Below, piece by piece: positions 62,886 to 64,000 of a stretch of DNA of 64,000 bases. The notes below the pieces were generated by a model. It was given only the letters and a program-made list of their open reading frames with translations, was not told the DNA's origin and did not search any database. The position numbers were made by a program, and so were the translations under genes. Numbering within the stretch: position 1 is the first letter of the stretch; each line of letters opens with the position of its first letter. The stretch spans positions 62,001 to 126,000 of the forward strand of contig LADO01000055.1 in assembly GCA_000961595.1 (NCBI GenBank). The letters run 5' to 3'. The stretch is from Peptococcaceae bacterium BRH_c4b (GTDB lineage: Bacteria; Bacillota; Desulfotomaculia; Desulfotomaculales; Desulfocucumaceae).

Positions 62886-62950
62886 TCGTCAGATTCAATT
62901 TTTTCAAGACCGATACTTTCAAGAATCTCATTGATTAGTTCTTTAGTCAA
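62879..62950 (-). CDS. 23-aa micro-ORF
   Basis: Reading from a TTG at 62950: MTKELINEILESIGLEKIES-DEE, stop. GGGGG (62959-62963) lies eight bases upstream, and a terminator follows directly, so it has the layout of a complete tiny gene. The peptide is acidic and would form one amphipathic helix. No family recognised; it could be a signalling peptide precursor or a small protein regulator. Too short for usual gene finders. Confidence 0.5.
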   Translation of the reverse strand: MTKELINEILESIGLEKIESDEE

Positions 62951-63086
62951 TATTCATTCCCCCTTTCAAAGTGGCTTCTCAATATTACCACAAAACGTAT
63001 TCACTGTCAATTATTTACTTGTCCTATTTATTGTTGAAATAATTGTTAAGCAAGATTTTGATGTAAGCGAGAAGAGGTAGAATGCA

Positions 63087-63854
63087 ATGTGCTTTATTGT
63101 TTTCGCGTATGATTGCCATCCGGATTACCTGTTTGTTCTTGCGGCAAACCGGGACGAATACTATTCGCGGCCCACAGCCCCGGCCCGTTTCTGGGAAGAA
63201 GCTCCGGATGTGCTGGCGGGCAAGGACCTCGAACAGTCCGGCACCTGGCTGGGTATATCACTCCGGGGCCGTTTAGCGGCCCTTACCAATTACCGGGATC
63301 CGGCTTCACACAAAACAGGCGCGCCATCCAGAGGACACCTGGTGAAGGATTATCTTATTTCCTCAGAAAATCCCCTGACGTATCTTGAGAAGTTAGAGAA
63401 ATTGCGGGAGGAGTACAACGGGTACAACCTGCTGCTTATGAATGGGGGTTCTATATGGTATTATTCCAATAGGATAGAAAACCCATTTAAAGTCAGCCCC
63501 GGAATTCACGGATTAAGCAATCATCTGCTGGATACGCCCTGGCCCAAGGTGGAAAAGGGGAAAACCGCCCTCAGCAGGATTATCAAAGGATCTGAAGACG
63601 TCCTGGTGGCCAGCCTCTTTAAACTCCTTTCAGACTGCGAGCGGGCCGGGGACGAAGACCTCCCGCGAACCGGAGTCACCCTCGAATGGGAGAGGCTTCT
63701 GTCTTCTATCTTTATTCAGAGTGAATCATACGGCACACGGTCTTCCGCCGTTCTCCTCGTTGAACGCGGCGGCCTCGTACGCTTTTACGAACGTTCATTT
63801 GGAAGGCGGGGTCAGGCTCTTAACTTATTAACTTATTGTCATCTAATGGCTTAA
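63087..63854 (+). CDS. NRDE (TANGO2-like) family protein
   Basis: A 255-aa protein of the NRDE/TANGO2 family (PF05742). It begins MCFIVFAYDCHPDYLFVLAA and carries the name motif ANRDEYYSRPT, then LAGKDLEQSGTWLGISLRG, ALTNYRDP, and GIHGLSNHLLDTPWPKV. Cys2 could act as an N-terminal nucleophile-like residue; the family's function is unclear (linked to lipid or heme handling in eukaryotes). AGAGGT precedes the ATG by eight bases. Confidence 0.92.
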   Translation: MCFIVFAYDCHPDYLFVLAANRDEYYSRPTAPARFWEEAPDVLAGKDLEQSGTWLGISLRGRLAALTNYRDPASHKTGAPSRGHLVKDYLISSENPLTYLEKLEKLREEYNGYNLLLMNGGSIWYYSNRIENPFKVSPGIHGLSNHLLDTPWPKVEKGKTALSRIIKGSEDVLVASLFKLLSDCERAGDEDLPRTGVTLEWERLLSSIFIQSESYGTRSSAVLLVERGGLVRFYERSFGRRGQALNLLTYCHLMA

Positions 63855-64000
63855 CTGTTTCTCGCCCATACAATTCTTTGTAATACCATACAAAACAAAA
63901 AACGGTGAGTTTTCAGCGGGATTGGTCCATTTGGCTGAGCGGTTGCTGGGGGATGAAAGGTAGTGTTACTTGGTATACGTTACAATGAACAAGGGGGATA

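Overview
The window looks like chromosome of an anaerobic, spore-forming, nitrogen-fixing Firmicute of the Peptococcaceae type (Desulfotomaculum/Pelotomaculum-like). This is inferred from gene content and style: a clostridial nif cluster with nifI1/nifI2 between nifH and nifD, a SigI/RsgI pair, a KinA-like PAS kinase, YkuS and DUF3231 proteins, many GTG/TTG starts behind strong GGAGG sites, and dispersed GGGGAC-type palindromic repeats. No rRNA, tRNA or CRISPR array was seen.

Layout. 1-12.6 kb: end of an ArsB/NhaD-type permease, a gamma-carbonic-anhydrase-like protein, small unknowns, a SulP transporter, a DUF378 protein, an HD-GYP protein and a secreted beta-propeller protein. 12.7-28.3 kb: a CGGC protein, then the nitrogen-fixation region amtB-glnB-nifH-nifI1-nifI2-nifD-nifK-nifE-nifN-nifB-[2Fe-2S] ferredoxin-anfO-like, an EAL-domain gene, and a short nifV. 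28.3-33.9 kb: two tandem DUF3231 genes, an Rhs/YD-repeat toxin and its putative immunity gene. 33.9-37.4 kb: a wreck of mobile elements, in which a complete group II intron sits inside the YADD motif of another intron's reverse transcriptase, whose remnant runs into a decapitated REP-associated transposase. 37.5-49.7 kb: a cupin, an ABC-2 type efflux operon with its TetR regulator, a D-amino-acid transaminase, and a MacAB-like efflux operon with a GbsR/MarR-type regulator. 49.8-64 kb: a xre-rhuM remnant, a ClpP-fold protease, DsrE, sigI-rsgI-SLH operon, a beta-lactamase-fold hydrolase, a Gly/Pro/Tyr-rich protein, a PAS histidine kinase, YkuS, a class III nucleotide cyclase, a 23-codon ORF and an NRDE protein.

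The most notable system is regulatory. A near-consensus sigma-A promoter at 13139-13167 starts a roughly 570-nt leader ahead of amtB. That leader holds a series of two-hairpin elements whose loops are hexanucleotides with A at position 1 and G at position 4, the second hairpin overlapping an intrinsic terminator. This is the architecture of ANTAR-protein antiterminator RNAs. Two more lie in tandem before nifH. Nitrogen fixation here therefore appears to be gated by serial ANTAR attenuators, with PII proteins (GlnB, NifI1, NifI2) acting at protein level. No ANTAR protein is encoded in the window.

A second theme is dispersed palindromes in several nif intergenic gaps and elsewhere, together with a truncated REP-associated tyrosine transposase. 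A third is a structured, possibly switching, RNA in the leader of nifV.
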